This document shows, one piece after another, positions 32,086 to 39,777 of a stretch of 41,181 nucleotides of DNA; positions within the stretch are counted from its first letter, which is position 1, and every line of letters starts with the position of its first letter. Location of the stretch: positions 1 through 41,181 of the forward strand of contig CAISFO010000085.1 in assembly GCA_903884655.1 (NCBI GenBank), given 5' to 3'. The notes under the pieces were generated by a model. That model saw nothing but the letters and a program-made list of their open reading frames with translations, did not search any database and was not told the DNA's origin. Source of the DNA: an uncultured Holophagaceae bacterium (GTDB lineage Bacteria > Acidobacteriota > Holophagae > Holophagales > Holophagaceae). The position numbers and the translations under genes were made by a program.

Positions 32086-32112
32086 CAGCCCCCGCGAGGG
32101 GGCTGTGCTTTT
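32086..32112 (+). terminator. rnpB intrinsic terminator
   Basis: CAGCCCCC (32086-32093), loop GCGA, GGGGGCTG (32098-32105), then TGCTTTT. It begins 3 nt after the P1 helix of RNase P RNA. Confidence 0.9.
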
Positions 32113-32119
32113 ATCGTAC

Positions 32120-32186
32120 GGGGGTTCCACGCTGCGCGAACACCCCCGCGCTCCCGCGCATTCGCACGGCGGAGCGGTGCGAATGC
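32120..32186. repeat. Two-hairpin palindromic repeat, copy 1
   Basis: Hairpin 1 pairs CGGGGGT (32119-32125) with ACCCCCG (32142-32148). Hairpin 2 pairs GCATTCGCAC (32158-32167) with GTGCGAATGC (32177-32186) around GGCGGAGC. The 67-nt unit has the same spacing as the one at 35363-35429, while the arms of hairpin 2 differ on both sides. It lies just after the rnpB terminator. Confidence 0.75.
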
Positions 32187-32326
32187 TTGACCAGGCCTGG
32201 GCGAGGTTCTGACGCTGGGAGATGGGAGCAGCAGCGATCTCCATGGGAGGTCGTGTGGGTTGGTGGGCGCTGCACCACGATGCTGGGTGGCGCAGTGGCT
32301 GTGCGGATCCTCTGCGATAGTGGGGA

Positions 32327-33481
32327 ATGCCTCGTCTTGCACCTTCCACCGCCGCGCTCCTCGTGACGGCCCTGGCCTTCCACGTGGACACGCTGCTCTA
32401 CTACCTGCTGGTGCCCCTGCTGCCGAGGTACGCCCGGGACCTGGGCCTGAATCCCATGGAGGTGGGAATCCTGTTCGGAAGCTATGCGGTTGCGCTGCTG
32501 CTGGCGACCTTTCCCGTGGCGATTCTGACCGATCGGCATGGCCGCAAGGCGACCATGCTCTGGGGGTTGGGTGGCCTGGCGGTGACCACCCTGGTCTTTG
32601 CAGTGTCGAAACAATACTGGATGCTGGTGCTGGCCCGATCCCTCCAGGGGGTGGCCGGTGCCGCCACCTGGCTCCCGGGCATGGCCCTCCTGGCGGACCA
32701 TTTTCCCTCCAAATCCCGGGGCAGGGCCATGGGCACCGCCTTTGCCGCCGCGAACCTCGGGGTACTCCTTGGCCCACCGCTGTCGGGGTTCCTTGATCAG
32801 CGGCTGGGGCCGTCGGCACCCTTTCTCCTCGGGGCCGCCCTGGTGCTCCTGGACGCCGCGGGCCGGGCCTTTCTGCTCCCGGGCTCCGAGCCCGACCGCG
32901 GCCCCAGGTTGCCGTTTCGTCAGCTGCTGGCCAACCCCGTGATCCGGCTGTTTGCCGGGGCAATGGCTCTGGGGTCGGCGCTCTGGGCCCTGCTGGAATC
33001 CACCCTGCCCCTGGACATGGATCACCGGCTGAAGTTGAGTCCCTTCCAGATTGGGCTTTGCTTCGCGGCGGCGGCGCTGGCGCATACCATCACCGCCCCC
33101 TTGATCGGGCGCCTCTCGGACCGCATCGGCAGGGTGAAGGTCCTTCGGATGGGCCTTGGGCTGGCCCTGGTTCTCCTCCCCCTGCCTGCCTTGGTGCCGA
33201 AAGTCTGGATGGTGGTGGCCGTCATGATGGGGCTGGGCAGTGCGGCCAGTTTCATCATGAGTCCCTGCAGCCCCGCCCTGGCCGACCAGGTGGAACAGCA
33301 GGGCAGCCAGAGCTTTGCCTCGGCCTTCTCCATCCTTAACCTCTCCTATTCCGTCGGGCTCACTGTGGGCCCGCTGCTGGGCGGGGTTCTGGTCCAGGGC
33401 CTGGGCCTGCCTCTGGCCCTGGGTCTGTGCGGACTTGGTTTCGGCGGCTACGTCCTTGTGGTGAGGTCGGTCAGCGCTTGA
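32327..33481 (+). CDS. MFS transporter, drug:H+ antiporter-like
   Basis: A 384-residue integral membrane protein with about 12 hydrophobic helices and the major facilitator loop motif ILTDRHGRKATML between helices 2 and 3, and a second related loop LSDRIGRVKVLRM in the other half. It resembles the DHA1 family of single-polypeptide exporters. The substrate is unknown. The start is the ATG at 32327 with GGGGA adjacent. The end overlaps the convergent methyltransferase gene by 11 nt. Confidence 0.85.
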   Translation: MPRLAPSTAALLVTALAFHVDTLLYYLLVPLLPRYARDLGLNPMEVGILFGSYAVALLLATFPVAILTDRHGRKATMLWGLGGLAVTTLVFAVSKQYWMLVLARSLQGVAGAATWLPGMALLADHFPSKSRGRAMGTAFAAANLGVLLGPPLSGFLDQRLGPSAPFLLGAALVLLDAAGRAFLLPGSEPDRGPRLPFRQLLANPVIRLFAGAMALGSALWALLESTLPLDMDHRLKLSPFQIGLCFAAAALAHTITAPLIGRLSDRIGRVKVLRMGLGLALVLLPLPALVPKVWMVVAVMMGLGSAASFIMSPCSPALADQVEQQGSQSFASAFSILNLSYSVGLTVGPLLGGVLVQGLGLPLALGLCGLGFGGYVLVVRSVSA

Positions 33482-34187
33482 TCGCGCGGTAGATCCAGCG
33501 CTCTGCTCCTTCCTCCCAGGGTCGGCCATCCAGTCCGCCATAGGCCTGCTCCACTGAGAGTCCTGCCTCCTCCAGGAAGGCGCGCACCTCGGCATCCGTG
33601 GGGATCCAGATGTCATGGCAGAAAGCGGCGCCCTGGCAGGTGCGTTCGGTGAGGATGCGACGGCGATCTGAACTCCACTGGGTTCGCTCCTGGTAGCCGT
33701 CTTCAGGAAACTCCAGCCAGATGCCCGCCACCTCCGCCATGGAGTCCTGGAGGAAGGACCTGCCAGCCAGATCCAGCAGCAGGGCGCCGCCCGGACGGAG
33801 CACCCGCGCGAACTCGGCAAGCTGTCTCAGGTTTTCCGAATCGGTCGCGAAATAGCCCCAGCTTGTGAAGGCGCAGAACACGCCATCAACGCTGGCCGGG
33901 CGGAAGGGCAGGGCTCTGAAATCCAGGCGCGCCAGGGGCGCAGGGTGACTGGCCCGGTGCTTGGTCAGATTGAGGGGGCTCAGATCTCCCCCGATGACCC
34001 TCAGTCCCCGGGATTTGAGATGGGGATGGAGGCGGCCCCACCCGCAGGGAAGATCCAGCACCAGGCTGCCGGGGGGCAGGTCCAGCAGCTTCGCCAGGGC
34101 CGGACCTTCAAGGGCTGCATCCCGGGCCTTGTCCGCATAGATGGTGAAGTAGGCCGGATGATTGAAATCCCAGACAAACCAATCCAT
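33471..34187 (-). CDS. Class I SAM-dependent methyltransferase
   Basis: A 238-residue Rossmann-fold methyltransferase. Motif I is VLDLPCGWGRLHPHL, followed by GLRVIGGDLSPLNL (acidic end of strand 2) and FDGV-like ASVDGVFCAFTSWGYF, then LRPGGALLLDLAGR. The small-molecule methyltransferase layout suggests a metabolite rather than a nucleic acid target, but this is not established. It lies 16 nt after the tautomerase/winged-helix gene and is likely cotranscribed. Confidence 0.85.
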   Translation of the reverse strand: MDWFVWDFNHPAYFTIYADKARDAALEGPALAKLLDLPPGSLVLDLPCGWGRLHPHLKSRGLRVIGGDLSPLNLTKHRASHPAPLARLDFRALPFRPASVDGVFCAFTSWGYFATDSENLRQLAEFARVLRPGGALLLDLAGRSFLQDSMAEVAGIWLEFPEDGYQERTQWSSDRRRILTERTCQGAAFCHDIWIPTDAEVRAFLEEAGLSVEQAYGGLDGRPWEEGAERWIYRAIKR

Positions 34188-34203
34188 GGCGTGGTGGAGA
34201 GCT

Positions 34204-34749
34204 TCAGTCTTCCGCTTCGGCTTTCACCAGCTTCACGGCCGGGGGTGTGGGAAGGCTGTTCGCGATCCCCTTCCAGACGTATCTCGTGCCCCGCTTCTGG
34301 CCATTCTTCACGATGAGCTTGGTCTCCTCCAGGTCCGTGAACAGGCGGCGCAGGGTGGCCGGGGCCCAGTCGCACTCCTTGAGATCGAGGGCCACCTGCG
34401 CCTCGAAACTGCTCAGGGAGCCCTTGTCCTTCAAGGCCTGCATGAGCTGTGCCTTCAGGTCTTCGAGCTCGGGCTTGGACCGGCGGGCCTTGGTCCGGAA
34501 GGCGGGTGCGGGCTCCGGGCTGGCCGCGGCCGCCCTTGCGACTGGAGCCGCCGAAACCGCTGCGGGGGCGGCAGTCTGGGTCTGGACGAGCAGACCGTCT
34601 ACATAGAAATCCCCGCGTTCAGGCTGGAACATCACCACGACGGATCCCGGGGCCAGACCTTCCTGCTGAAGGGTTGTGATGACCCGTTCGCCAATTCGGC
34701 TTTTTTGTTCAGGGGTCAAACTGGGTGATTCAATAATGACCATCGTCAT
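34204..34749 (-). CDS. Tautomerase-like domain fused to a winged-helix-like domain
   Basis: A 181-residue protein with three parts. Residues 1 to about 55 follow the 4-oxalocrotonate tautomerase pattern (SLTPEQKSRIGERVITTLQQ, then VVVMFQPERGDFYVDG) but lack the catalytic Pro1. An Ala/Pro-rich linker follows. The C-terminal 75 residues (LKDKGSLSSFEAQVALDLKE, DWAPATLRRLFTDLEETKLI, KRGTRYVWKG) look like a winged helix. The domain names are by pattern only. The ATG at 34749 has GGAG 5 nt upstream. It is divergent from fur and shares its AT-rich promoter gap, so regulation by metal status is possible. Confidence 0.55.
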   Translation of the reverse strand: MTMVIIESPSLTPEQKSRIGERVITTLQQEGLAPGSVVVMFQPERGDFYVDGLLVQTQTAAPAAVSAAPVARAAAASPEPAPAFRTKARRSKPELEDLKAQLMQALKDKGSLSSFEAQVALDLKECDWAPATLRRLFTDLEETKLIVKNGQKRGTRYVWKGIANSLPTPPAVKLVKAEAED

Positions 34750-34853
34750 GGCAGCTCCACTATGTATACGCAATATTCATAATATCCTTATCTTTTGTGA
34801 TTGTAAAATACGAATTCTGAAAAAATCCGGGTAGACTTCCCGCCGAGGAACCC
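34750..34853. promoter_or_regulatory. AT-rich divergent promoter region with a dyad, upstream of fur
   Basis: A 104-nt gap much richer in A and T than its surroundings. ATATT-CAT-AATAT (34773-34785) is a perfect dyad that would suit a Fur/PerR-type operator, although it is not a full consensus box. It could control fur and the tautomerase-like gene together. Confidence 0.35.
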
Positions 34854-35354
34854 ATGCGCAAGCCCAAAATGGAACGGCCAGAGGAACAACAACGCTTCGA
34901 GACCTTCCTGCGTTCTCGCCAGCTGAAGCTTACGGGCGAGCGGCTGGAACTGGTCGAAGAGGTCTTCGGTCAGCCCCACCACTTCGACGCGGACCAGTTG
35001 CACATGGCCCTGAAGCAGAAGGGCAAGGCCATCAGCCGGGCCACGGTTTACCGGACCCTCGACTTGCTGGTGCAGTGCGGATTGGTGCGGAAGAGCAGCT
35101 TCGGGGACCAGCACGCTCACTACGAGGCGGTTCACAGCGATGAGCACCACGACCACCTCATCTGCCTGAACTGCGACGCCATCATCGAATTCTTCCGACC
35201 TGACCTGGAGGCGCTCCAGGAGCAGATCTGCCGGGAGTTCGCCTTCAAGCCCATGCATCACAGCCACCAGATCTTCGGGCTTTGCACGGCCTGCCAGAAA
35301 CTGACCACGGATGACTCCGTCCTGGCCCATCGACTGAGCCAGTTGAGCACCTGA
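34854..35354 (+). CDS. fur: Fur-family metal-responsive regulator
   Basis: A 166-residue Fur protein. The winged helix includes AISRATVYRTLDLLVQCGLV for DNA contact. Metal-binding residues are in HAHYEAVHSDEHHDHLICLNC, and a C-terminal CTAC pair completes a structural zinc site with the CLNC pair. Length is normal for Fur. With iron it should repress iron-uptake genes; a PerR or Zur role cannot be excluded from sequence. It faces the tautomerase-like gene across an AT-rich gap. Two palindromic hairpins follow its stop. Confidence 0.92.
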   Translation: MRKPKMERPEEQQRFETFLRSRQLKLTGERLELVEEVFGQPHHFDADQLHMALKQKGKAISRATVYRTLDLLVQCGLVRKSSFGDQHAHYEAVHSDEHHDHLICLNCDAIIEFFRPDLEALQEQICREFAFKPMHHSHQIFGLCTACQKLTTDDSVLAHRLSQLST

Positions 35355-35358
35355 TGTT

Positions 35359-35429
35359 CTCCGGGGGTTCCTTGCTTCGCAAATACCCCCGGAGCCCCAC
35401 GCAGAAGCTCGGCGGAGCCGAGCTTCTGC
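35359..35429. repeat. Two-hairpin palindromic repeat, copy 2
   Basis: Hairpin 1 pairs CTCCGGGGGT (35359-35368) with ACCCCCGGAG (35385-35394). Hairpin 2 pairs GCAGAAGCTCGGC (35401-35413) with GCCGAGCTTCTGC (35417-35429) around GGA. Spacing equals copy 1 after rnpB. It follows the fur stop by 4 nt, so hairpin 1 may also terminate fur. Hairpin 2 recurs exactly at 36732-36760. Confidence 0.8.
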
Positions 35430-35498
35430 CTGGACTTGTTCCTTTTTATCATCAATAGAAGGGCGGCAGGGGGCCAGTCGATCGAACACGACTTGTCT

Positions 35499-36038
35499 CT
35501 AAAACCTGAAATGGTGTTTTTTGCACAATTTCCGACGACCTTGTGATGCCCCTAGTGATGGAAGAACGCGTGGGGGTGACAAGCTCAGCGGCCCCCGGGC
35601 CATTGTTCCTTCTGCGCAGGCCCTCATCCGATCTGGATCATGCTGTTCCTGGGCGGCGTACAAAAGATCAAGGTCACTACGGTCCAACCCCGCGATGACG
35701 GGATAGCTCAGATTTGGAAAGATATCCCCGAGATGGAAAGAGAGTTGCCGTCCTGCTCCCAGAAGATCAAAGGGAAGTGTTCCCAATCCGTCTCGTTGAG
35801 CATGAAGCGCCACAACCAAATTCAGAGCCCCATCCTTGTCCCAGGAGGAACGGAAATTGGCCTCGTAAGCGTAACGAAAGGACACATGGTCTTCGAACGG
35901 AACTACCTCGAATCCACGCTCCCGAAGACGTCCCTGAATCCTCTCCTCCAAGAGAAGTGCATCAGGGTCTGCGACCAAGGTCAGCCTGGAGGCATCAGGA
36001 ACGAAAGCTTTGAGGATCTGGTCCCGCCAGTTACCCAT
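35499..36038 (-). pseudogene. pglZ: N-terminal fragment of a PglZ-type BREX phosphatase
   Basis: The frame encodes 179 residues. About 1-137 match my memory of the N-terminus of PglZ proteins from BREX phage-defence systems (BREX-3 type most closely): LTLVADPDALLLEERI, VPFEDHVSFRYAYEANFRSS, LPFDLLGAGRQLSFHLGD, then FPNLSYPVIAGLDRSDLDLL. After about position 35625 the reading frame is unrelated sequence, so the alkaline-phosphatase-like core and the rest of the protein are lost. The ATG at 36038 still has GGAGG 6 nt upstream, so the gene front is native. No other BREX gene remains in the window. Not functional as a phosphatase. Confidence 0.75.
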
Positions 36039-36061
36039 GTGAACCTCCACCCACCCTGGCC

Positions 36062-36442
36062 ATGAGAAGAGGCGTCATCTCCGGATACCTCAATCGATGG
36101 CAGATCGAAGTAATGCATCGAGAGTTGAAACAAGATGTGGGTGTTGGAGAGATGCAGGGGTGGACCGAGAATACGGTCCGAAGGTTTCATGGTGCTTTAG
36201 CGCTGATGTATGGCCTCGTCAGCCTCGCAGGCCACCGAATGCTCAAGTCCCAAAAAGTCAACCTTCCTCCGCTTCCCATTTGGCGCAGCCACAGCGTTCC
36301 CAGGCGGCCCTCGGCAAGGACTCTGGTCACCATGCTTCGTGATGATGTGGAAAGGTTTGGGATCTACGACCGTTCGGCGATCAGGAAAAAGCTGCTCAGG
36401 CGTTGGAAGCTCCCCGTCCAACATTCCTTTGTCGTCGCATGA
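36062..36442 (+). pseudogene. C-terminal fragment of a DDE transposase (IS4/IS701-like)
   Basis: The 126-residue frame holds the conserved Glu region of DDE transposases, YLNRWQIEVMHRELKQDVG, which is typical of the IS4/IS701 group, and then a helical tail. The two catalytic Asp residues and the N-terminal two thirds are missing. It begins within about 25 nt of the pglZ start, marking a rearrangement junction. A terminator follows at 36466. Confidence 0.8.
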
Positions 36443-36465
36443 ACTTGAACCTTGAGGCATTGATC

Positions 36466-36495
36466 CCGCAGCCCCTTCGATGGGGCTGCGGTTTT
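36466..36495 (+). terminator. Intrinsic terminator after the transposase fragment
   Basis: CCGCAGCCCC (36466-36475), loop TTCGAT, GGGGCTGCGG (36482-36491), then TTTT. Confidence 0.88.
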
Positions 36496-36615
36496 GTACT
36501 GATTATTGCGATCCGTGCCCTTGGCTCTTGGATCATCGGCTGTTGGCAATTCGCGCACTGAGAACATCACTACTCGTGATTCGGTTGTGATGGCCCAATC
36601 ACAAGGAACACAAAG

Positions 36616-36652
36616 AAAAGGGCGAACCGGTCAATATCCGGTTCGCCCTTTT
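36616..36652. terminator. Strong bidirectional hairpin terminator
   Basis: AAAAGGGCGAACCGG (36616-36630) and CCGGTTCGCCCTTTT (36638-36652) form a perfect 15-bp stem with a 7-nt loop and A/T tracts at the ends. It lies inside the remnant, between the transposase fragment and its right end. Confidence 0.88.
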
Positions 36653-36820
36653 TCTATGCAACCTTACTACTCGGTGCTGTATTGATTGAACCTATGTGCG
36701 TCGTAGTGATGATGAAAAGGGACAAGTCCAGGCAGAAGCTCGGCGGAGCCGAGCTTCTGCTTTTCCACGAGCGGATGCGTAAGGCATAGCTTGCTTCAGT
36801 TGGAGGCGCTAGGCTGTGCC

Positions 36821-37888
36821 ATGGAAAAATTGACGATCGAGGACCTCCAGAGCCTCCCCAAGACAGACCTCCATGTCCACCTGGATGGCAGTCTTCGTAT
36901 CCCGACCATTCTCGAGCTGGCCGGCCAGCAGAAGGTGAAGCTGCCGGCGGATTCTGTGGATGGGTTGAGGCCCTTCGTGGAGATGGGCGAGGACTGCAAA
37001 TCCCTGGTGGATTACCTGCGGGCGTTCGACGTGACGCTCTCCGTGATGCAGACCTATGACAGCCTGGTCCGGACCGCCTTCGAGCTTGCGGAGGACGCGG
37101 CGCTTGAAAACGTCCGCTACATGGAGGTGCGCTACAGCCCCATCCTCCACCAGCAGAAGGGGCTCACCCTCCATGCCATCGTGCAGGCGGTGCTGGAAGG
37201 TCTGGCCCAGGCGGAGCGCAAGTACAACATCCGTACCGGTGTGATCCTTTGCGGCATGCGCCACATCTCGCCTGATATCTCCTTGCGGCTGGCGGATCTT
37301 ACGGTGGCCTTCAAGAACAAGGGCGTGGTGGGCTACGACCTGGCGGGAGCCGAGGAAAACTTCCCGGCCAAGCGCCACAAGGATGCCTTCGGGCGCGTGC
37401 TGCAGAACAACATCAACTGCACCCTGCATGCTGGCGAGGCCTACGGGCCCGAGAGCATCCACCAGGCCATCCACCTCTGCGGGGCCCACCGCATCGGCCA
37501 CGGCGTGCGGCTCATCGAGGATGGCGACCTGCTGAACTACGTGAACGATCACCGCATCCCCCTGGAGTGCTGCCCGTCGAGCAACGTGCAGACCAAGGCC
37601 GTGAAGAAGATGGTGGACCACCCCATCCGGCTGTTCTATGACCTTGGCCTGCGGGTCACCGTGAACACCGACAACCGCATGGTGACGAACACCAGCGTGA
37701 GCCGCGAACTCCTGGTCATCCACGAGGAGCTGGGCTTCAGCCTCGAGGAGATCAAGGAAGTCATCATCATGGGTTTCAAGAGCGCCTTCCTGCCCTACGC
37801 CCTCAAGCGCGCGATGCTGGCCGAGGTGGTGCATGAGCTGAAGGCCTTCAAGCCCGGCAGCCTGGAGAGTAAGAGGGAACACCTCTAG
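36821..37888 (+). CDS. add: Adenosine deaminase
   Basis: A 355-residue TIM-barrel deaminase that converts adenosine to inosine in purine salvage. Zinc and catalytic motifs: KTDLHVHLDGSLR (His pair), LHAGEAYGPESI (His and general-acid Glu), HRIGHGVRL, and VTVNTDNRMVTNTS (metal Asp; the TDN-R form seen in one bacterial subgroup rather than TDDP). Length is normal. The ATG at 36821 is chosen because the fold starts there; AGG lies 7 nt upstream. It sits right after the mobile remnant and ends before a hairpin at 37909. Confidence 0.9.
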   Translation: MEKLTIEDLQSLPKTDLHVHLDGSLRIPTILELAGQQKVKLPADSVDGLRPFVEMGEDCKSLVDYLRAFDVTLSVMQTYDSLVRTAFELAEDAALENVRYMEVRYSPILHQQKGLTLHAIVQAVLEGLAQAERKYNIRTGVILCGMRHISPDISLRLADLTVAFKNKGVVGYDLAGAEENFPAKRHKDAFGRVLQNNINCTLHAGEAYGPESIHQAIHLCGAHRIGHGVRLIEDGDLLNYVNDHRIPLECCPSSNVQTKAVKKMVDHPIRLFYDLGLRVTVNTDNRMVTNTSVSRELLVIHEELGFSLEEIKEVIIMGFKSAFLPYALKRAMLAEVVHELKAFKPGSLESKREHL

Positions 37889-37908
37889 CCAGAGTTGGGT
37901 CGGCGTCG

Positions 37909-37938
37909 TCTCGCGTATCGGCGCAGCCGATACCGAGA
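37909..37938. repeat. Single hairpin resembling hairpin 2 of the palindromic repeat
   Basis: TCTCG-C-GTATCGGC (37909-37922) pairs with GCCGATAC-CGAGA (37926-37938) around GCA, with one bulged C. The GGC-GCA-GCC apex resembles the GGC-GGA-GCC apex of the other hairpins. It lies between add and the DHH gene and may act as a terminator or a degenerate member of the same repeat family. Confidence 0.5.
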
Positions 37939-37981
37939 GAAGGGAGCACCTCTGATACTCTGGCTTCCGAGGCCTGGATTC

Positions 37982-38977
37982 ATGCTGGATCGTTTCGCCA
38001 CCTTTCTCGATCGCCATCACAAGATCCTTCTCACCACCCATGAGAATCCAGACGGGGATGGTGTCGGTGCCGCCATCGCCCTGGCCGCCCATCTGAAGGG
38101 AAGTGGCAAGGAGGCTCGAATCGTGGTGACTCCGGGCTTGCCCGAGAACCTGCGGTTTCTGGATCCACTGGGCTGGGTCGAGGCCTTCGAACCGGGTGGT
38201 GCCCATCAGGAACTGGCGGCCTGGCCTGATGCCTGGCTGCTGATCGACGCTTCGGAGCCCCATCGCATGGGGATCCTGTTCCAGGCCTTTGAGAAGACCC
38301 TCGCCGATCGCGCCTGTCTCGACCACCACCTGAAGGATGCGCCGGCGGGGTTCGACGCGGAGTTCACGGATCCCACCGCCAGTGCCAGCACGGAGCTGGT
38401 CTATGATCTGGTGCGCCCGCGCCTTGGGGGGGATCTTCCACCGGTGATGGCCCAGGCCCTCTACGCTGGCCTGGTGAGTGACACGGGCAACTTCCGCCAT
38501 TCCAACAGCACCCCGAAAGTCCACCACGCTGCTGCGGACCTCATCGCGCAGGGTGTGCATCCGGCCCGGACCTTCAACGCCCTTTATCAGACCGCGACGC
38601 CCGCCAAACTCAAGCTGTTTGGCCGGGCCGTGGCGGGCATCCAGTTGCGGGATGGCGGACGTTTCGCCTATGTATCGGTCACCCGGGCGGACCTGGCTGC
38701 CTGTGGCGCAACCCACGAGGATCTCGACGAGCTGGTGGAAGAACCCCGCAGACTGAAGGGCGTCGAGGTGGCGGCCCTTTTTTCCGAAACGGAGGATGGC
38801 CGGGCAAAGGTCAGCCTGCGCTCCCGCGAACGGGTGGACGTGAATGCTGTCTGCAAGCAATTCGGTGGCGGTGGTCACCGTTTGGCTTCTGGCGCCAAGG
38901 CCTCTTTGCCACTGGAAACCTTCATATTTCAAGTAGAAGCAGCAGTTCTCGGCCAAATCAGATTGAATATTGTCTAA
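37982..38977 (+). CDS. DHH-family phosphoesterase, NrnA type
   Basis: A 331-residue DHH/DHHA1 phosphoesterase. Manganese motifs: TTHENPDGDGVGAAIAL (motif I), LLIDASEPHR (motif II), CLDHHLKD (motif III, DHH) and LVSDTGNFRHSNST (motif IV). The C-terminal DHHA1 domain ends with FGGGGHRLASGA. NrnA proteins degrade nanoRNAs and pAp, and some relatives cleave pApA or c-di-AMP. Cytosolic. The ATG at 37982 has GAGG 9 nt upstream. It is on the same strand as add and ribA. Confidence 0.9.
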   Translation: MLDRFATFLDRHHKILLTTHENPDGDGVGAAIALAAHLKGSGKEARIVVTPGLPENLRFLDPLGWVEAFEPGGAHQELAAWPDAWLLIDASEPHRMGILFQAFEKTLADRACLDHHLKDAPAGFDAEFTDPTASASTELVYDLVRPRLGGDLPPVMAQALYAGLVSDTGNFRHSNSTPKVHHAAADLIAQGVHPARTFNALYQTATPAKLKLFGRAVAGIQLRDGGRFAYVSVTRADLAACGATHEDLDELVEEPRRLKGVEVAALFSETEDGRAKVSLRSRERVDVNAVCKQFGGGGHRLASGAKASLPLETFIFQVEAAVLGQIRLNIV

Positions 38978-39083
38978 ATTTTAATTTGGACAAAATGGGT
39001 TGCCGAGATGGCATCCTGAGATCAGACTTCAGTTATCGCTGAGCGGCATCCAATGTGGTGACCGCCATCACCCCGGGAAGGCC

Positions 39084-39743
39084 ATGTCCCCCAAAGATCC
39101 CAGCAGTGCGCCCAAGCTTGAACTATTCTGCAAGTTGCAGGCGGAGAAAGTCCCGTTCATCGCCAAGGCCAACGTGCCTTCCATCTTCGGGAAGTTCGTG
39201 GTCTACGGATTCCTGGAGCACGCCACGGGCAAGGAACATCTGGCCGTGGTGGCAGGTGAGATCGATGCCCGGCGGCGGATTCCTGTCCGCATCCACTCGG
39301 AGTGCTGGACCGGTGATGTGCTGGGCAGCTTGAAGTGCGACTGCCGCCAGCAGCTGGAGGAAGGCCTCCGACATGTGGGCGAACATGGGGGCATGGTGCT
39401 CTACCTGCGCCAGGAGGGCCGGGGCATTGGCCTGCTCAACAAGCTCAAGGCCTACGCATTGCAGGAGCAGGGACTGGATACGGTAGAGGCGAACCATTCG
39501 CTGGGCTTCCCCGATGACCTCCGCACCTACGAGTGCGCCGTCGAGATGCTGAAGTTCTTTGGCATCACCAAGGTGAAGCTGCTCACCAACAATCCCCGGA
39601 AGATCGGAGCGCTGGAATCCGCCGGCATCGAGGTGCAGCGGGAGAGCCACCAGCTGGCTTCCAACCCCCACAACCTCCGCTACCTGAAGACCAAGGCGCG
39701 CAAGAGCGGCCACCTGCTGAATTTCACGGAAGAGGCCCTCTAG
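39084..39743 (+). CDS. ribA: GTP cyclohydrolase II
   Basis: A 219-residue enzyme that opens GTP in the first step of riboflavin synthesis. Zinc cysteines are in HSECWTGDVLGSLKCDCRQQL. The active-site block is LYLRQEGRGIGLLNKLKAYA, then LGFPDDLRTYECAVEML and LLTNNPRKIGALESAGIEV. It is a stand-alone RibA, not fused to RibB. The ATG at 39084 has GGGAAGG just upstream. No FMN riboswitch is recognised in the 106-nt gap before it. Confidence 0.92.
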   Translation: MSPKDPSSAPKLELFCKLQAEKVPFIAKANVPSIFGKFVVYGFLEHATGKEHLAVVAGEIDARRRIPVRIHSECWTGDVLGSLKCDCRQQLEEGLRHVGEHGGMVLYLRQEGRGIGLLNKLKAYALQEQGLDTVEANHSLGFPDDLRTYECAVEMLKFFGITKVKLLTNNPRKIGALESAGIEVQRESHQLASNPHNLRYLKTKARKSGHLLNFTEEAL

Positions 39744-39777
39744 ACCTGCAATTTATCTCGCAGGCAAGGGTTCACAG

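Larger units (their letters stand above)
35401..36760. mobile_element. Decayed IS/defence-island remnant with 57-nt inverted ends
   Basis: The left end (35401-35457) and right end (36704-36760) are inverted repeats. An identical 29-nt hairpin lies outermost, and inside it 25 of 28 positions match (left starts CTGGACTTGT, right ends ACAAGTCCAG). Inside are a PglZ N-terminal fragment and a C-terminal DDE transposase fragment in opposite directions. The N-terminal part of the transposase and most of pglZ are missing. It could be one IS rearranged around a captured fragment, or a collapsed composite element with an IS copy at each side. No simple target duplication is visible unless it is the palindromic hairpin itself. 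Confidence 0.7.

Noticed and set aside
30976..32391. Open frames crossing the RNase P RNA
   Set aside because: The conserved RNA core is unmistakable, so frames through it are chance.
35401..36760. CRISPR-like array made from the repeated palindromes
   Set aside because: Only two identical hairpins 1.3 kb apart plus one diverged copy; no regular spacers and no cas genes.
36809..38956. 715-residue open frame on the minus strand across add and the DHH gene
   Set aside because: It runs antisense across two complete enzymes; no motif of its own.
38978..39083. FMN riboswitch ahead of ribA
   Set aside because: None of the conserved RFN-element blocks are present in this short gap.
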